64,000 nt of DNA from Auriscalpium vulgare (lineage: Eukaryota > Basidiomycota > Agaricomycetes > Russulales > Auriscalpiaceae). Positions 1 to 12,014 of this stretch are shown here, one piece after another. Position 1 is the stretch's first letter. Each line of letters opens with the position of its first letter. Where the stretch lies: NCBI GenBank assembly GCA_019915015.1, contig JAHBBC010000013.1, forward strand, positions 558,001 through 622,000, written 5' to 3'. Made by a program: the position numbers and the translations under genes. The notes beneath the pieces are model-generated. The model saw only the letters and a list, made by a program, of their open reading frames with translations, ran no database searches and was not told the DNA's origin.

Positions 1-1639
1 TTATGGATTGCATCGACCCATCCCTCCTGCTCGATCGCGACGGCGGAGTGCGGGCCGTAGAGCAGCCCCGGACCTCCGTGGACGGCTTTGCGCGGCACGC
101 TGAGGCCGTTCGAGGTATAGACCTGTGTCGCGGGGGAGTCGGAAATGACGTCCAGCCTGCGCGGGAGATCGTTAACCTCAACCGTTGTGTTTCGGGGCAT
201 GCGCACCTGATGCCAGACACGTCACTCCAGAGGCTAAGGCGGGGACTGCCCGAGATCGGCTCGTCGTATATCCAGCAGTTATCATATCCTTGACAGCCTG
301 GCATGGACTTCTCAGCTACATGCTCTATGCCTCGATGTCGCTACTCACCTGGTCCGCACACTCCATCGACTGCATCCCACCGCGCGTCAATGCGCCGTGG
401 CACGCGGAAGTCCATGACATCTCCTGCCTCGGCAGCGACGATGTCGCCTGTGGGAACGTTGAACGAGTCGGTCTTGAGCGTGTGAGAGCTGGCGATGCGA
501 AGTGTGTGCTCGAGGATGTTGCTGTCGTTCCAGGAGTCCGTCTGCGTGCGGAATGCGTCGAGATTCCTATTGTGCGAGACGGACGACGAGGATGAGAGGA
601 ATTGATGGAAAGATGTACAAGGACGAGAGGTGCGAATGTGAGGGATCTGGCCAGTCAAACAGAGACGCTAGACTGACCAGTAAACGTGCTGCGTCAGCAT
701 AATCGGCGTCGACTCGGACGAGGACGCGTGAATCTCCGTCTTGAGCTGGCCGCTCTCAACCGAATGCGTCACCTAATCGAACAAGAGTGCGGCTCAGCAT
801 GACCTAATGACTGGGGACTCGATTATTTGACGCACGAATGCTACGACTGTCCCGGGGAAGCCCTCGTCGGCATTATCGATGTGCTGGTACGTCACGCTCA
901 TTGGCGAGCTCGAGACCAAGGTCCAGTTGCGTCTGTCCCAACCATATATACCGCCGTGGATGGTGTCGGCGCCTGCGACGAGGATGCCGAATCAGAAAGC
1001 GATTCAGCTGAGTCAGAGCATGACGGCACACCTTTGTTGTCGTTGGTAGGGATGTGGAACGTGCCTGGGCTGTCGGCGGGCGGGTCGTTGGAGATCGGGA
1101 TGGTGAACGTTCCTAGAAACAAATGACAGCAGTCAGGAAATTGCGTACTTAGACTGCTCGAATGCACATACCATTCTTGATGCGATTCGCATACCTGTGT
1201 GCACCACCGTAAGCCTCGAACCGGCCACATAAGATCCCACACCCACCGGCCGACGACGCTATTGAACACAGGATGGCCATAATCTGTGTATATCTTGGTC
1301 TGTTCCGACCGAACCTTATCTCAGAAAGAAGAGTGGAAGAAGAGGCGGGCGACGTACGTTGTCGTCATAGCCTGGTACGATGTCGAGCAACTCCCCATGC
1401 TTGTCCTTTACCCATAGCTCGGTGAGCGTCGCGCCGATCGACACAAACTTCGCTGTGATCGAGCCGTCGACCGCTGAGATGCTCGTGACGTCGAAAGGCT
1501 GGCAGGAAAGATGTCAACCCAGATCAAAGCATGGGCTGAGCGGGGAACGCACGTAAGGTTCGGAATCGGCGAATGCACATCCCGCCGCGGAGACGATAAC
1601 CGCCACCTTCAGGAGCCCGGTTTTTAGAGAAAGAAGCAT
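1..1639 (-). CDS. Aldose 1-epimerase (galactose mutarotase), 3' end beyond window
   Basis: Interconverts alpha and beta anomers of aldoses such as galactose and glucose. Spliced exons read, in order: a hydrophobic leader starting MLLSLKTGLLKVAVIV, then PFDVTSISAVDGS, TKIYTDYGHPVFNSVVGR, the catalytic-histidine segment ADTIHGGIYGWDRRNWT, SVTYQHIDNADEGFPGT, TPIMLTQHVYW, NLDAF and finally GLLYGPHSAVAIEQEG. These match the galactose mutarotase fold throughout. I chose the ATG at 1639 because it gives a compact signal peptide ending in CAFA; an ATG 60 bases upstream (1699) would add charged residues before it. The leader suggests a secreted or wall-associated enzyme. At least six short introns are needed. 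The C-terminus, with the last conserved residues, lies outside the window. The family call is firm; exon edges are approximate. Confidence 0.9.
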
Positions 1640-2484
1640 GAAAGCAAAGGATCGGAGGGAGAGCGGGTAGCGATGTGCTTGATGGTCGCGGTCGAACACG
1701 AACAGTTGGAAGGTAGGTGCCGTCGAAAATATAGGACTGAGTTGAATGCCTGTATACGTCAGCTTCGAGCGCAGTTAGCCTTTGTCTATCCTCGTCTATA
1801 GCGCCCCAAAGTGTGCTTCAGTCTTGAATGTAAGTGTCCACAGGCAGTACCAGAGACCGCTCGAAGGCAGCTCCATCATCGCTCAAGTACTAGAAAACGC
1901 CTTCCGAGAAAGATTTCTGCGCTCATTCAGTCAGTGTGAAAGTTGTAGCACCAGTACAAACACCGAGTGAGAGAAGTGGGGTAGGCAGGCAGTCACAGAG
2001 TCCTGTTCACAATGAAAGCCACCCAGCAGGTACATGAGCGTTGCATGAGCGTCGGAGCCAGCGTGAGTTGCCCTCTTTTCGCGGGTCGGTCACTCCCCCA
2101 AATCCGGAAGGTACGTTTGTCAGCTGGCGGAGTTCGTCACTTCCCTATAAATATTGTATCTCCGCAATATATCTACTGCAAACCAAAGATAAATTCATAA
2201 AATGCGCAAATATAAGCTGATAGAAGTTCTGAGGCCACAAATGCACGTGGTACATTGTCTGGTGTGGCAAGATGCCACTCAAAGTGCAAAATGAGTCTTC
2301 AGACGGCTTTCTGGGACAGTACACAGATAATCACATGGTATTGAAATCATCTAAGGTAAAAATAGCTTGCAATACACTATCTACTGTGGAATGCGGCCAC
2401 AAACTGCCTCGAGTGCAGCGAGAGCCTTCCGAGCACTCTCTTGGACAGTCTCGGAAGGTGGGATGGCCACTCGGGGAACAGGCA
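1640..2484. other. Intergenic stretch, no gene recognised
   Basis: This holds the upstream region of the epimerase gene and an AT-rich segment around 2140-2260. No reading frame here resembles a protein family, and I see no repeat or RNA gene. Confidence 0.5.
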
Positions 2485-3165
2485 TCAATACTCCTGGCAC
2501 AGCGGCCTTGTCTTCACGATGATTGTCGACGAGCACCCGGTGCGCTTAGATTCGATTTTACGTTCCCGATCCGGATGTTTCTTCTCGTATTTGGAGATGC
2601 CGGCGGTACCCTGTCGGGAACAAACGTACGTTTCTTTCGTGGTCCAGAGCACGCCGGCGCTACTCTCGGTCTTCACAAGCCGGTACTCGACCACGAGCGA
2701 CCTTTGCTCGTCCTCCAGCCATTCCAGGAAGTCGGTCTTCGAGTCCCATTCCTCGCTATAGCCTCCCGAGTCCTGGTCCCACAGGAAGCTGCCACGCGCT
2801 GTAGATGTTGCGGCGTCGGCGGCGGCGCGGAACGTGGATTGCATGGGAGCGGGAGGCGCCTGATTTGGCAGCGCGGGAGCCGATGGAAGCGCCGGCGCCA
2901 AGGAAGCTGATGGGGACGTAACAGTGACGCGAAACTGACCAAACGACAGGGAAGCAGCGCGAGTAGGGGCAGCGGAGGTCGAGGAGGGAGAGGGAGAGGA
3001 GGAGGAGGTGTGTGGTCTGGATGTTGGGTTTCCTGCGTGTCCTGGGCCCCATTGTTCGTTATGATTATTATTATCATTACTATTTACACTGAATTGCAAC
3101 TCCGCCGCAGGTTTCTCTCCGCCGCGAAGATGACATAAGCCACCTTCCGGATTCGGGGGGGTCAT
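2485..3165 (-). pseudogene. Zinc-cluster DNA-binding N-terminus of a Mutator-like transposon protein, truncated
   Basis: The frame has a Ser/Pro-rich low-complexity N-terminal half and then a compact domain. That domain contains WDSKTDFLEWLEDEQ, VVEYRLVKTESS, ETYVCSRQGTAG and KIESKRTGCSSTIIVKT. The spacing of the Cys residues with basic KSKRTGC-type residues resembles the FAR1/WRKY-GCM1-like domains found before MULE transposases; this assignment is by pattern only. The frame stops right after the domain. In the next frame downstream, about 45 further codons are open and end at a stop near 2392, so there may be a one-base shift or an unrecognised intron. No transposase catalytic domain follows. 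It lies tail to tail with nothing and directly after the epoxide hydrolase gene on the same strand, so it is most likely a transposon remnant. Confidence 0.45.
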
Positions 3166-3334
3166 CGACCCGCGAAAACCCAATAACTGCCAGCGTGCCA
3201 CTGGGGCCTGCCCTGCCCTGGGCCTGGGAACTTGAAAGTATGCAAGAGTCATGTGACCATCTACATAAGGGCAGGCCCCGGCAACCATTCTGTGGTATGC
3301 ACAGATGCACCTACGGGTCGGGTACAAGTAAGTA

Positions 3335-4894
3335 CTAAGCATATCCGTCATTTCCAGGGACTACCCCTGCCGCAGGCCCACCCTTCCCGAACATCGCACG
3401 CAAGTCATCTACTAGCGCCTGCGGCTGCTCGTACGCAGCAAAATGCCCACCTCGTTCGTGCTCCGAAATGTGGACTACGTTCTTCCACGCCTTGACCCAC
3501 CTATAAGCGTCATGATGTCAGTAGGCGGCATACACCTCTGCGCATGAGAGATACTCACGAGCGAGGAACCGCTACGAGCTCCTGCGGAAAATACGACACC
3601 CCGATGGGGACCGGAACGTCACCGGGAAGGCCGAATATTTCGCCGGACTTTGCCAACTCGAAATAGATGCGTACAGATGCTGCAGGTCCGGCGCGGGAGA
3701 ACCAGAGCACGGACATCCAAGTGAGCACTGCCAGGAACGAACGCGCTGTCCGAGTCAGCGACACACTCAGGGTTCTCGAGATCCCGTGCACGCACCCTCG
3801 TCGTCGTCCCAGTCATAATTGTCCGTCCACATGACAAGCTTCTCGTAGATCCAGGCTAGCAGCCCCACAGGGGAGTCAGCGAGCGAGTACCCTATCGTCT
3901 GCGGCGCGGTCGTCTGCTCGGCAAAGTAACCCATCCCAAAGGCACCGAACCATTTTGTGCGCGCTAGGGAGGCCTGCTCGCGCGACGTATATGGAGTGAC
4001 CATATGAGCGAGGTATTGAAGAGGGCTGCCGAAAATTGTCGGGGGCGGAATGGCGCTGCGAAGGGACATTATATGAGTGGATGATGGCGGGAAGGTGTCA
4101 ACAAAGACGCACTGGAGCATATTGGTATGCCAGGCTTTAACGTGCTTTGGGCCATAGCGATTTGCAGTGATGCGTGTGAGCTGGTTGTTCGGATGAGCAG
4201 ACGGGCGGCTTCAGGAAAGGAAACGCCACACACCATATGCCCCCAGTCACCACCCTGCGTCACGTACTCCGTGTACCCGAGCGAGACCATCAGTTTGTTG
4301 AGTAGCTGCCCTTTGTGTGAGCTATCAGGCAGCCGCCGGATGAGTGGAGCGAGCGCACCTCGGCATACTGTGCGCCGCGAAAGCCCTTCTTGCGAATACC
4401 TTCGGAAAACCCGTAGCTTGGCAGGCTTGGCGCTACGACGTGGAAGCTCGGGTGCCCTGGTGACAACGCCGTGAGGAGAGGGAGGATTTTGCGCACTTCA
4501 ACGAAGCTGCTCGGCCCTTAGAACAGCTCAATCGTTAGTAAGACTCTCAAGCACTAAATGGTGCGGACCTACATCCGTGGACGAAAAGCAGGGGTATCGC
4601 ATTCTCCACCGTGCTCTTCTGGTGAACATAATGGATGTTCAGCACGCCGAACCCGTCTACATCGACGTCGCGCGTGAACATCGGCAGCTCGTTCAGCGTC
4701 GCCTCGTGCTTGCGCCAGTCATATCCCGTCTGCCAGCGATCTGCGAGGCGCTTCACATCTGCCAGAGGAACGCCGTAGTCCCACCCCGCCTCGTCCAGCT
4801 CGTCGGGAAATGTCGCATCGGCAAGCTTGCGCCTAAGGAGGGCGATTGCGTCGTCGGGGACTGCGATTTGGAATCGCTGCTCTGCGGAAGACAT
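3335..4894 (-). CDS. Epoxide hydrolase (alpha/beta hydrolase fold)
   Basis: Hydrolyses epoxides to diols, usually for detoxification. The N-terminal epoxide-hydrolase domain is clear: [49 protein letters not shown] and [13 protein letters not shown]. Joining exon 1 to exon 2 over a 54-nt intron (branch site CTAAC) yields the oxyanion motif HGWP followed by SSFVEV. The nucleophile lies in GGDWG, and the catalytic histidine in [10 protein letters not shown] near the C-terminus. Both cap-domain stretches are present, so the gene appears complete, with five or more introns. I chose MSSAEQRF at 4894 as the start because upstream codons to 4978 are hydrophobic and not family-like. The stop is at 3335-3337. 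It ends just upstream of the transposon remnant. Confidence 0.88.
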
Positions 4895-5597
4895 TGGAGC
4901 TGTTGACAAGAGCAAAATGCCACGGACGCACACAGTCTTCGGCGTTACGGTGGGCGTCCAATCAGCTGTAACAGACATGTAGCATTAGCAAGATTACGCG
5001 ACAAGGCTTCGTACCATTGGAAAAGGAAGGAAGACGGCGCAAAGTGACCGTCAGAAGCTACGCCGCGCGGAATGTTTCCGCATAGATAGCTAGATGTAGT
5101 CAAGGGGTGTACTTGCGAGGAGGATATGACAGAGATGTGCGGCATTCGTCCACGCCCGCAGGTTCCACGGCCTGGCTACGAGAAGCTAGTGGCGACACGA
5201 GGGTACTTATTCCTTGGATATCTCCAGGACCACTTTCTTAGGCATCAGACTTGGACCATTGTTGGACATAATTCGACGCCATGAGGAACTGATACGAAAG
5301 TGCTGGATCCAAGGCAGATCGAAGGTAAACGACTCGAAGCCAAGAGCTGACGGCGGTGCGGGTTTTTTCTTCTCGAATCTCCTAAAATCGTCCACGTGAC
5401 CATATGTACTTATCAGCCGTCGACATCTAGACGCGATATTCAATCGTCCGGCCACGTAAGCTCCTGCGACGGCTGCGGTCGTCTGTGCTAGGTGTGTGAA
5501 GGCCCCCAACTCGTACGATATGCAGTGCGTAGGTATATTGATGTATCATCTGCAAAAACAGGTCAATGTGATGTGCGACAGAAGATGAGCAAGCGCT
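4895..5597. other. Intergenic; contains 3' flank of the duplicated kinase unit
   Basis: No gene is recognised. From about 5389 the sequence (starting CGTCCACGTGACC) is repeated from 7107 onward, so the duplicated unit begins here and covers the 3' flanks of both kinase copies. Confidence 0.5.
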
Positions 5598-6929
5598 TCA
5601 GGGATCGGGGATTGGAGGCCTCTTCGACAGGATGTAACCTGCTGTGCGGTACAGATAACCGCACGCCCGCCAAAATCGAACAACACCGATCTCATTCCGT
5701 CTCACAATGCGTGAGCGCAATTTCTTCGTGCCCAATGAACTGCGTATGTCCGCAAACCGCGTGACGACCTCGTCGATCTTTGGCCGTTTTTCCGGGTCGT
5801 CCTGGACCATGTCCGCGACTAACGGCTCGACGAACTCGAATCCTAGCCGCTTCTAGATACCGATGGAGGTCAGCAGAGTACACAGTGGAAGAGCGCGTGT
5901 GGACGCACATATATGAATGTCTCGCGGATCAGATTTCCGAGGTAGTAGATGTCGGTGAAGAAAGGGTTGCAACGTTTCGACTGGTCGCGGTGCTCCGGGG
6001 CCGATTTATCGCCACCCTCCAGAGGTTCGTCGAGAGGCGGTCCCTTCGCCGGGTCGTAGCGGCGCGACAGTCCAAAGTCGATGTAGTAGTACCTGGGGCG
6101 GCAATGGGTGCGTGTGTAGTGCTTCGCCTTGCCCTTGAAATTCTTCCGCCGATTTATCTTCCGGGGATGAAACGAGTCCGGGTACATCGATGACGGGTCG
6201 ACCATGATATTGTTCCTCGTACAGTCGCTGAGAGACATGTCAACATACTATGGCTCCTGCGAATTGGGGGCTCTTACCGGTGCGCGATGTTACGCTCATG
6301 CATGAACTGCAGGCCCTAAGCACGACGTGAAGAGATGAGCGTGCAACATACAAAAAACACCATACCTCAAAGATTTGCGTCATAAAAGAAACGGCCTCGC
6401 CGTACGTTTCGAACTTTGGATTGTGGAATGGCCGAAGGCGAGGCATTACCATGAGCTTGTCATTGTCTGCGTTCGGCAGCTCAATGACCTCGAGCAATGG
6501 AACGGTGTGATTACGTGGATCAGACAAGAGCTCGTCGGAGGACAGAAACGTGGCAATGTCGAGCTCGTAAGGACCCTCCTCGCGCACGACCTGTTTGAGC
6601 ATCACCGGCTTGCCGTCAGATATGCGCGTCGCGTCCAGCGCGACGCGGAGCTGCGATCAGAACATGAGGCTGGCAAGTCAGCGCGGGATAAGAAAGCCGC
6701 GCACCAGATTCCGGAGACCATCCTCGAGCGTGAAATACAGCTTGTTTGTACCCTTCCAAGACGGTGTCCAGCCCTGGCGGAAACGAGGACGCAGCATGTA
6801 CCCGGCGTCCTCGAGCAACTTCTGTCTCTTGGTCCACCAGCGCTCGCTGCGAATGAGTCGTCCGGGAGACTCTGAGTCTGCTCGAAGACTCTCCTCCGTG
6901 TTCAGGCTGGCTTGTGAGCTGTTCGCCAT
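5598..6929 (-). CDS. Protein kinase-like gene, tandem copy A
   Basis: Encodes a fungal protein-kinase-like domain of an Agaricomycete-expanded type. The start is MANSSQASLNTEESLRADS. A glycine-poor N-lobe follows, with PVMLKQVVREEGPYELDIAT supplying a likely ATP-anchoring lysine and its glutamate partner. The spliced catalytic loop reads HRDCTRNNIM (the intron falls between R and D), the metal-binding motif is IDFGLSRRYD, and an SAPEH motif ends the activation segment. The C-lobe ends with DMVQDDPEKRPKIDEVVTRF and a basic hydrophobic tail ending PPIPDP. All catalytic motifs are present, so it could be active, but the substrate is unknown. About five introns interrupt it. Copy B lies immediately upstream on the same strand. 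Confidence 0.82.
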
Positions 6930-7388
6930 GGCGAAGTGGAAGGGAGGCGTGTTAACATGCGTGGCGGCGGGAGCAAAGAACGCTCGTCGCTCGATCTGGA
7001 ATTGAAGCCCACAAGAACGGCGCGTATATTTGCCTCTTGTTTCGCTTGTGCTTTGGATAGTCGTTCCGACTTCGGTCCGCCGGTGCGGTTCTTTTCCCTC
7101 CAAAATCGTCCACGTGACCGTATGTACTTATCAGCCGCGAAATTCCTGTCAGGATCGATATAACATCTAAACGTGATATTCAATCGTCCGGCCACGCAAG
7201 CTCCTGCGACGGCTGCGGTCGCCGATACTATGTGTGTGAAGGGCCCCAACTCGTACTGGGCAGACGCCACTGGGTGTAGGCTCACCAGCTGTCAATTGGA
7301 CGATGCCCAGATAGATATGCACTGCGTAGGTATCATCTGCAAAAACAAGTCAATGTGATGTGTTGAGACAAAAAAATGAGCAAGCGCT

Positions 7389-8723
7389 TCAGGGATCGGG
7401 GATTGGAGGCTTCTTCGACAGAATATAACCTGCTGTGCGGTACAGATAACCGCACGCCCGCCATAATCGGACAACACCGATCTCATTCCGTCTCACAATG
7501 CGTGAGCGCAATTTCTTCGTGCTCAAGGAACTGCGTATGTCCCCAAACCGCGTGACGACCTCGTCGATCTTTGGCCGTTTTTCCGGGTCGTCCTGGACCA
7601 TGTCCGCGACTAACAGCTCGACGAACTCGAATCCTAGCCGCTTCTAGATACCGATGGAGGTCAGCAGAGTACACAGTGGAAGAGCGCGTGTGGACGCACA
7701 TATATGAATGTCTCGCGGATCAGATTTCCGAGGTAGTAGATGTCGGTGAAGAAAGGGTTACAACGTTTCGACTGGTCGCGGTGCTCCGGGGCCGATTTAT
7801 CGCCACCCTCCAGAGGTTCGTCGAGAGGCGGTCCCTTCGCCGGGTCGTAGCGGCGCGAAAGGCCAAAGTCAATGTAGTAGTACTTGGGGCGGCAATGGGT
7901 GCGTGTGTAGTGCTTCGCCTTGCCCTTATAATTCTTCCGCCGATTTATCTTCCGGGGATGAAACGATTCCGGGTACATTGATGACGGGTCGAGCATGATA
8001 TTGTTCCTCGTACAGTCACTGAAGGACATGTCAACATACTATAGCTTAGGCAAATTGGGGACCCTTACCGGTGCGCGATGTTACGCTCATGCATGAACTG
8101 CAGGCCCTAAGCACATCGTGAAGATATGAGCTTCACCGTGCAACATACAAAGAACACTATACCTCAAATATTTGCGTCATAAAAGAAACGGCCTCGCCGT
8201 ACGTTTCGAACTTTGGATTGTAGAATGGCCGAAGGAGAGGCATAACCATGAGCTTGTCCTTGTCCGCGTTCGGCAGCTCAATGACCTCGAGCAGGGGAAC
8301 GGTGTGATTGCGTGGATCGGACAAGAGCTCATCGGAGGACAGAAACGTGGCAATGTCGAGTTCGTAAGGACCCTCCTCGCGCACGACCTGTTTGAGCATC
8401 ACCGGCTTGCCGTCAGACATGCGCGTCGCGTCCAGCGCGACGCGGAGCTGCCATCAGAATATGAGCCTCGCAAGTGAACGCAAATGCATGCCGCCCACCT
8501 TATTCCGAAGACCGTCTTCTAAGGTGATATACAGCTTGTTCGTCCCCTTCCAAGACGGCGTCCAGCCCTGGCGGAAACGAGGGCGCAACATGTACCCGGC
8601 TTCTTCGAGCAACTTCTGCCTCTTGGTCCACCACCGCTCGCTGCGAATGAGTCGTCCTGGGGACTCAGAGTCTGCTCGAAGGCTCTCCTCAGTGTTCAAG
8701 CTGGCTTGTGAGATGTTCGCCAT
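7389..8723 (-). CDS. Protein kinase-like gene, tandem copy B
   Basis: Paralogue of the gene at 5598-6929 with the same exon layout. It begins MANISQASLNTEESLRADS and keeps the lysine segment GKPVMLKQVVREEG, the DCTRNNIMLDPSS catalytic loop exon, YIDFGLSRRY and KSAPEH. Differences are few: NKVGGMH replaces NLVRGFL at the end of the first exon, and FYNPKFE replaces FHNPKFE. No frame break was seen, so both copies look intact. It is divergent from the gene starting at 9208, with 484 bases between them that probably hold both promoters. Confidence 0.82.
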
Positions 8724-9207
8724 GGCAAAGGGCAGAGCCTCGAGGCGTATTGCATGCACGGCGGAAGCAAACAACGCGCGCTCGATCTGGAAGCCAGAGT
8801 GTCGGCGCCTCTGAGCTTTTGGACTCCGCCAAGTCCGACCGTCACTTGCGTAATTACTGTTCCGATACTACTCACTCGTACTGGGGTCGCTACAGGTCAA
8901 AGCTACGCACTTCGAAGCTCCGAGTGATTCTTTTTGGCAGTATCAAGGACGTCAAACTATCCAGAAGGTCAAAATACGGGGCAGATGCTCACCTAGTCAC
9001 ATTTCACACAGTGACACACACGAGCCTACATCTTCCCGCTCTTGTTCTTGGGTAGCAATCGCTGGCAAAGGAGGTGCTGGGCTTGCTACTCGGGGCTGGC
9101 TCGATCACAACGTCTGCCCTCAACAACGAGGATGGTGATTTATAACCTCCGTGCGAGGTCGGCAAGGGCTGCATCTACCGCTCTCGCGCTCTTGGTTCCG
9201 ACTCATC

Positions 9208-10164
9208 ATGGCTGGATCCACGTTCGTCAATTCCTTTCTCCCTCAGTTTACTGGCGGACTGTTCGAGGCGGCCCTCGACATGCCTGAAAAGGGTGCACTT
9301 GGATTCATACGTCGCAGCTTTCCTTCTGTGCAGCGAAAGCAGGGAAATCACCTCCTGGAAGTTTCCTTAAAAATACTGGAGCGCTACATGGCCAGACTTT
9401 CGCATGAGGAGAAGCTGTCGGTTAAACATCATTATCTCGAGTGCGTCTTTCATTATACACATCAACCATTCAAGCTATTCTAATTTTCTCTACGATCAGA
9501 GCAAAAGATCTGAAGATGATATTGGACAGGAGTGGTGGCGTCCATCGATTCTTCCATTCTCATGGCTATCGGAAGGTTGCGGAGGAGGCCTACGTAATCA
9601 TCAAGGTATCCTGCTGATTTATCTTTTGCAAAATATGTTGCTCATGCAGGATTCTAGTTAGCCTCGAAGCGGACTATTGAGAACGCCGTCTTTGCGCAGA
9701 TAACGGAAGACGATAGTGCGATTCCTTGATACCGTGTGTTTGCAAAATCTGACCCAATTTATTGTCCAGACAATCTCGATGGAATTGCCGACGCACGGTT
9801 CACAACACCGAACGGTGGACTGACCCACACGAACGCCACGAATCCTTTCACGGATTCCCACGCAGCGGACACTGCGAGCTCCTTCGGGGACAGCGTCTCC
9901 ACTATCTCGCTGGATGTTTATCACGCAAGTGAGACTCAGGGTGAGTGATTTTAGATCTCCACGCCTTGTAGGTTAGTTCAGTGCTGATGGCATTGATACG
10001 AGCAGACAGTGTCGTCGTCCTCAGGACAGAGACGCCGGGCCAGGAGCCCTCCATCGCAGTCCTGCCGTTCACGAGTGGAGCCGACGTACCTGGTAAGAGC
10101 GTGGCCGTGTCCGTTGATTCGAGGCTGACCGCTCTGATTGTCACCAGATGCGTCGGAGGGATGA
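9208..10164 (+). CDS. Unrecognised gene, five exons, interrupted by one in-frame TGA
   Basis: I do not recognise the family. A phase-consistent model is 9208-9440, 9500-9605, 9658-9940, 10006-10092 and 10148-10164, with introns of 59, 52, 65 and 55 nt. It begins MAGSTFVNSFLPQFTGGLFE and passes through KILERYMARLSHEEKLS, DRSGGVHRFFHSHGYRK and KRTIENAVFAQITEDDSAIP. At 9727-9729 there is a TGA; the same frame then continues for 70 protein-like codons (DPIYCPDNLDGIADARF, SFGDSVSTISLDVYHASETQ) and splices cleanly to a stop at 10162-10164. Total length would be about 241 residues. Either the gene ends at the TGA, or the TGA is a nonsense change (TGG to TGA is a single step), or a separate gene follows. 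A different acceptor at 9649 would give a stop at 9661. Confidence 0.5.
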
Positions 10165-11058
10165 AGGTAATTGGGCATCAGCGTAAATTGCTTTTCGGAG
10201 GCGCGCTCGTATTGTTATTCGGAAGCGCGCTCGTCGCGTGCGACGGGAGCTCTGCAGGGCATGCCCATACGTGAGTCGGATTATGCTATACTCCATGAGG
10301 CCTCTAGCCCAGTGTGTCAATGGGCGTTATATATACTCTCGCGAAAGAGGTTGTTCAAATATATATCGCTGTTCCTGAGCACTTTAGTTGACAGCGGCGC
10401 GACGATACGTACAGATCGAGCAGAACTCGCACTCGTGCACTGAGCAACATTGACAAAATCGGTACAATCTAACATTGCAGACCACTTATCCGGTGCAGAA
10501 GTAGAGTGCGGGAGGTACCTAAGCCACCATGAGAAAGACCAATATTCCATGGTCAGTGCGTCTAATCTGGCGCAGGGACTCTTACGACAAAAAACAGTTC
10601 TTGTTTGTCATCGATTGAGATCGATCATTAGCCCTGTCAGAACGTTTTAACAATCTGAATCATACACCGGTGAAATTTGTGTTGCTGCGAGCCATTGAAG
10701 CCCAATGCACTCACATGTCTATTCGGGACTTTTTCTAAGATCTTTGCACGCCTCTCGCTTCTCATCGGCTCTCTCACGCTATCTTACGCTTCTATGAGAA
10801 TACAAATCCGCGCAGAGGAATGGTGAAGGTGGACTGAACGTGGTGAGGTGAGGAAACCCTTAGAGTGTCGTGCAGGGAGTAATTCTGTGGCGTCGAGCAC
10901 TCTGAGCCCCGGACTGTCATATCCACCATGTCGATTGGCGACAACAGACAGGAACAGCTCGAACGCTGAAAGAGGAGATGCGAATCTGGCGCTGAGAAAA
11001 TTCAATGGAACATAGGTATCAGTACAATAATCCTAGTAAGCGTCGCAATTCACTTCAA
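10165..11058. other. Intergenic stretch, no gene recognised
   Basis: Short open frames occur but none has splice-consistent or family-like content. It separates the gene ending at 10164 from the convergent GST gene. Confidence 0.5.
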
Positions 11059-12014
11059 TTACTTCTGCCCACCGAAGGTGACCCGCTTCGTGTAGTCCAC
11101 CAGGAAATCCTGAAGCAGGACAACGGTCAATTGACAGGCTGACTACCCCAAAGCAGCCACCAAACTCACCTCATCAAAAGTCGCCTTCCAGCTCGGCCGC
11201 GCAGACACATCTGCGTAATACTTCTGCAAGCGCGCAAACTTCGGGCTCTCGAAGATCTCCTTATGCGCCTCGGCGCCCACCCCTGGTTCATACCGCCCGA
11301 GATCGCGCTTCAACATGATATCTGCACGGCCCAAGAATGGCGCGATCGCCGCATCCGCGATGGTGTACTTGTCGCCGACCGCAAAGCCCGCCGGCGAGAG
11401 AAGCGCCTGTACGTCCGCGAGTGCAGCATACACCTTCTCGGGGGACTCGCCGCGCAGCGCGAGCGCGAAGTACGAGGGGAGGAACTTGGTGGAGACCGCG
11501 TCGATGAAAAAGCGCACCTGCGCGCGCTGGACGGGGTCCGCGGGGAGGAGCGCCGCGCTGGGGTAGAGGTCCGCGACAAACTCGAGCAGGACGAGCGACT
11601 CGGCGATCTTGGTCGACTCGGGCGACGGATCCGCAGGGTCGACCTTTGGGCCGCCATACGCGATCGCGGGAACCTACACCGATACACTTAGAATGAGGGA
11701 ATGAGGTAGCAGGGTTGGCTGACGACGCACCTTGCTAGCCGGGTTGACCTTGGGTGCGTACCACTCCGGCTTGTTCTTCAGGTCGATCTGGTACTTAGCC
11801 ACATTCGATCCTGCCTCCGCGAACGCGATCTCAACCTGCAGCCGACACCTCCGTCACGACCTTATCGGAGCAAGACAGAGCAAAAGTTCAACGCACACGT
11901 TGTGCAAAAGGGCAAACCTGCAACACGAAAATCTCATTGAGGAGCCGCATAATCAGTAAGATAACGGGAGTAACATACTTTGGCGGTGTATAAGGTGAGC
12001 TCAGCCGTCGACAT
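11059..12014 (-). CDS. Omega-type glutathione S-transferase
   Basis: Conjugates or reduces substrates with glutathione in the cytosol. The spliced protein begins MSTAELTLYTAK and the next small exon gives VCPFAQR, the omega-class active-site cysteine motif. The thioredoxin-fold domain continues with VEIAFAEAGSNVAKYQIDL, WYAPKVNPASK and VPAIAYGG, followed by ESTKIAESLVLLEFVADLYP. The helical C-terminal domain includes GDKYTIADAAIAPFLGRAD. A last intron (donor GTGAGT after FDE) joins to DFLVDYTKRVTFGGQK and a stop at 11059; ignoring that intron would give a false stop at 11143. The length, about 250 residues, is normal for the class. Start and all exon junctions are consistent. Confidence 0.92.

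Larger units (their letters stand above)
5389..8810. repeat. Tandem duplication of a ~1.75-kb kinase-gene unit
   Basis: Two head-to-tail units start near 5389 and 7107. The kinase genes in them have stops at 5598 and 7389 and starts at 6929 and 8723, so offsets run from about 1,718 to 1,794 bases because of small indels. Coding parts are nearly identical over long stretches, including third codon positions, which points to a recent duplication. Noncoding spacers have diverged more. Confidence 0.9.

Noticed and set aside
2272..2910. 212-codon plus-strand frame
   Set aside because: It is the antisense shadow of the zinc-cluster domain and has no family features.
9727..9729. TGA as a selenocysteine codon
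   Set aside because: Fungi of this group are not known to make selenoproteins in general, and no SECIS-like structure was sought or seen; a nonsense change or readthrough is simpler.
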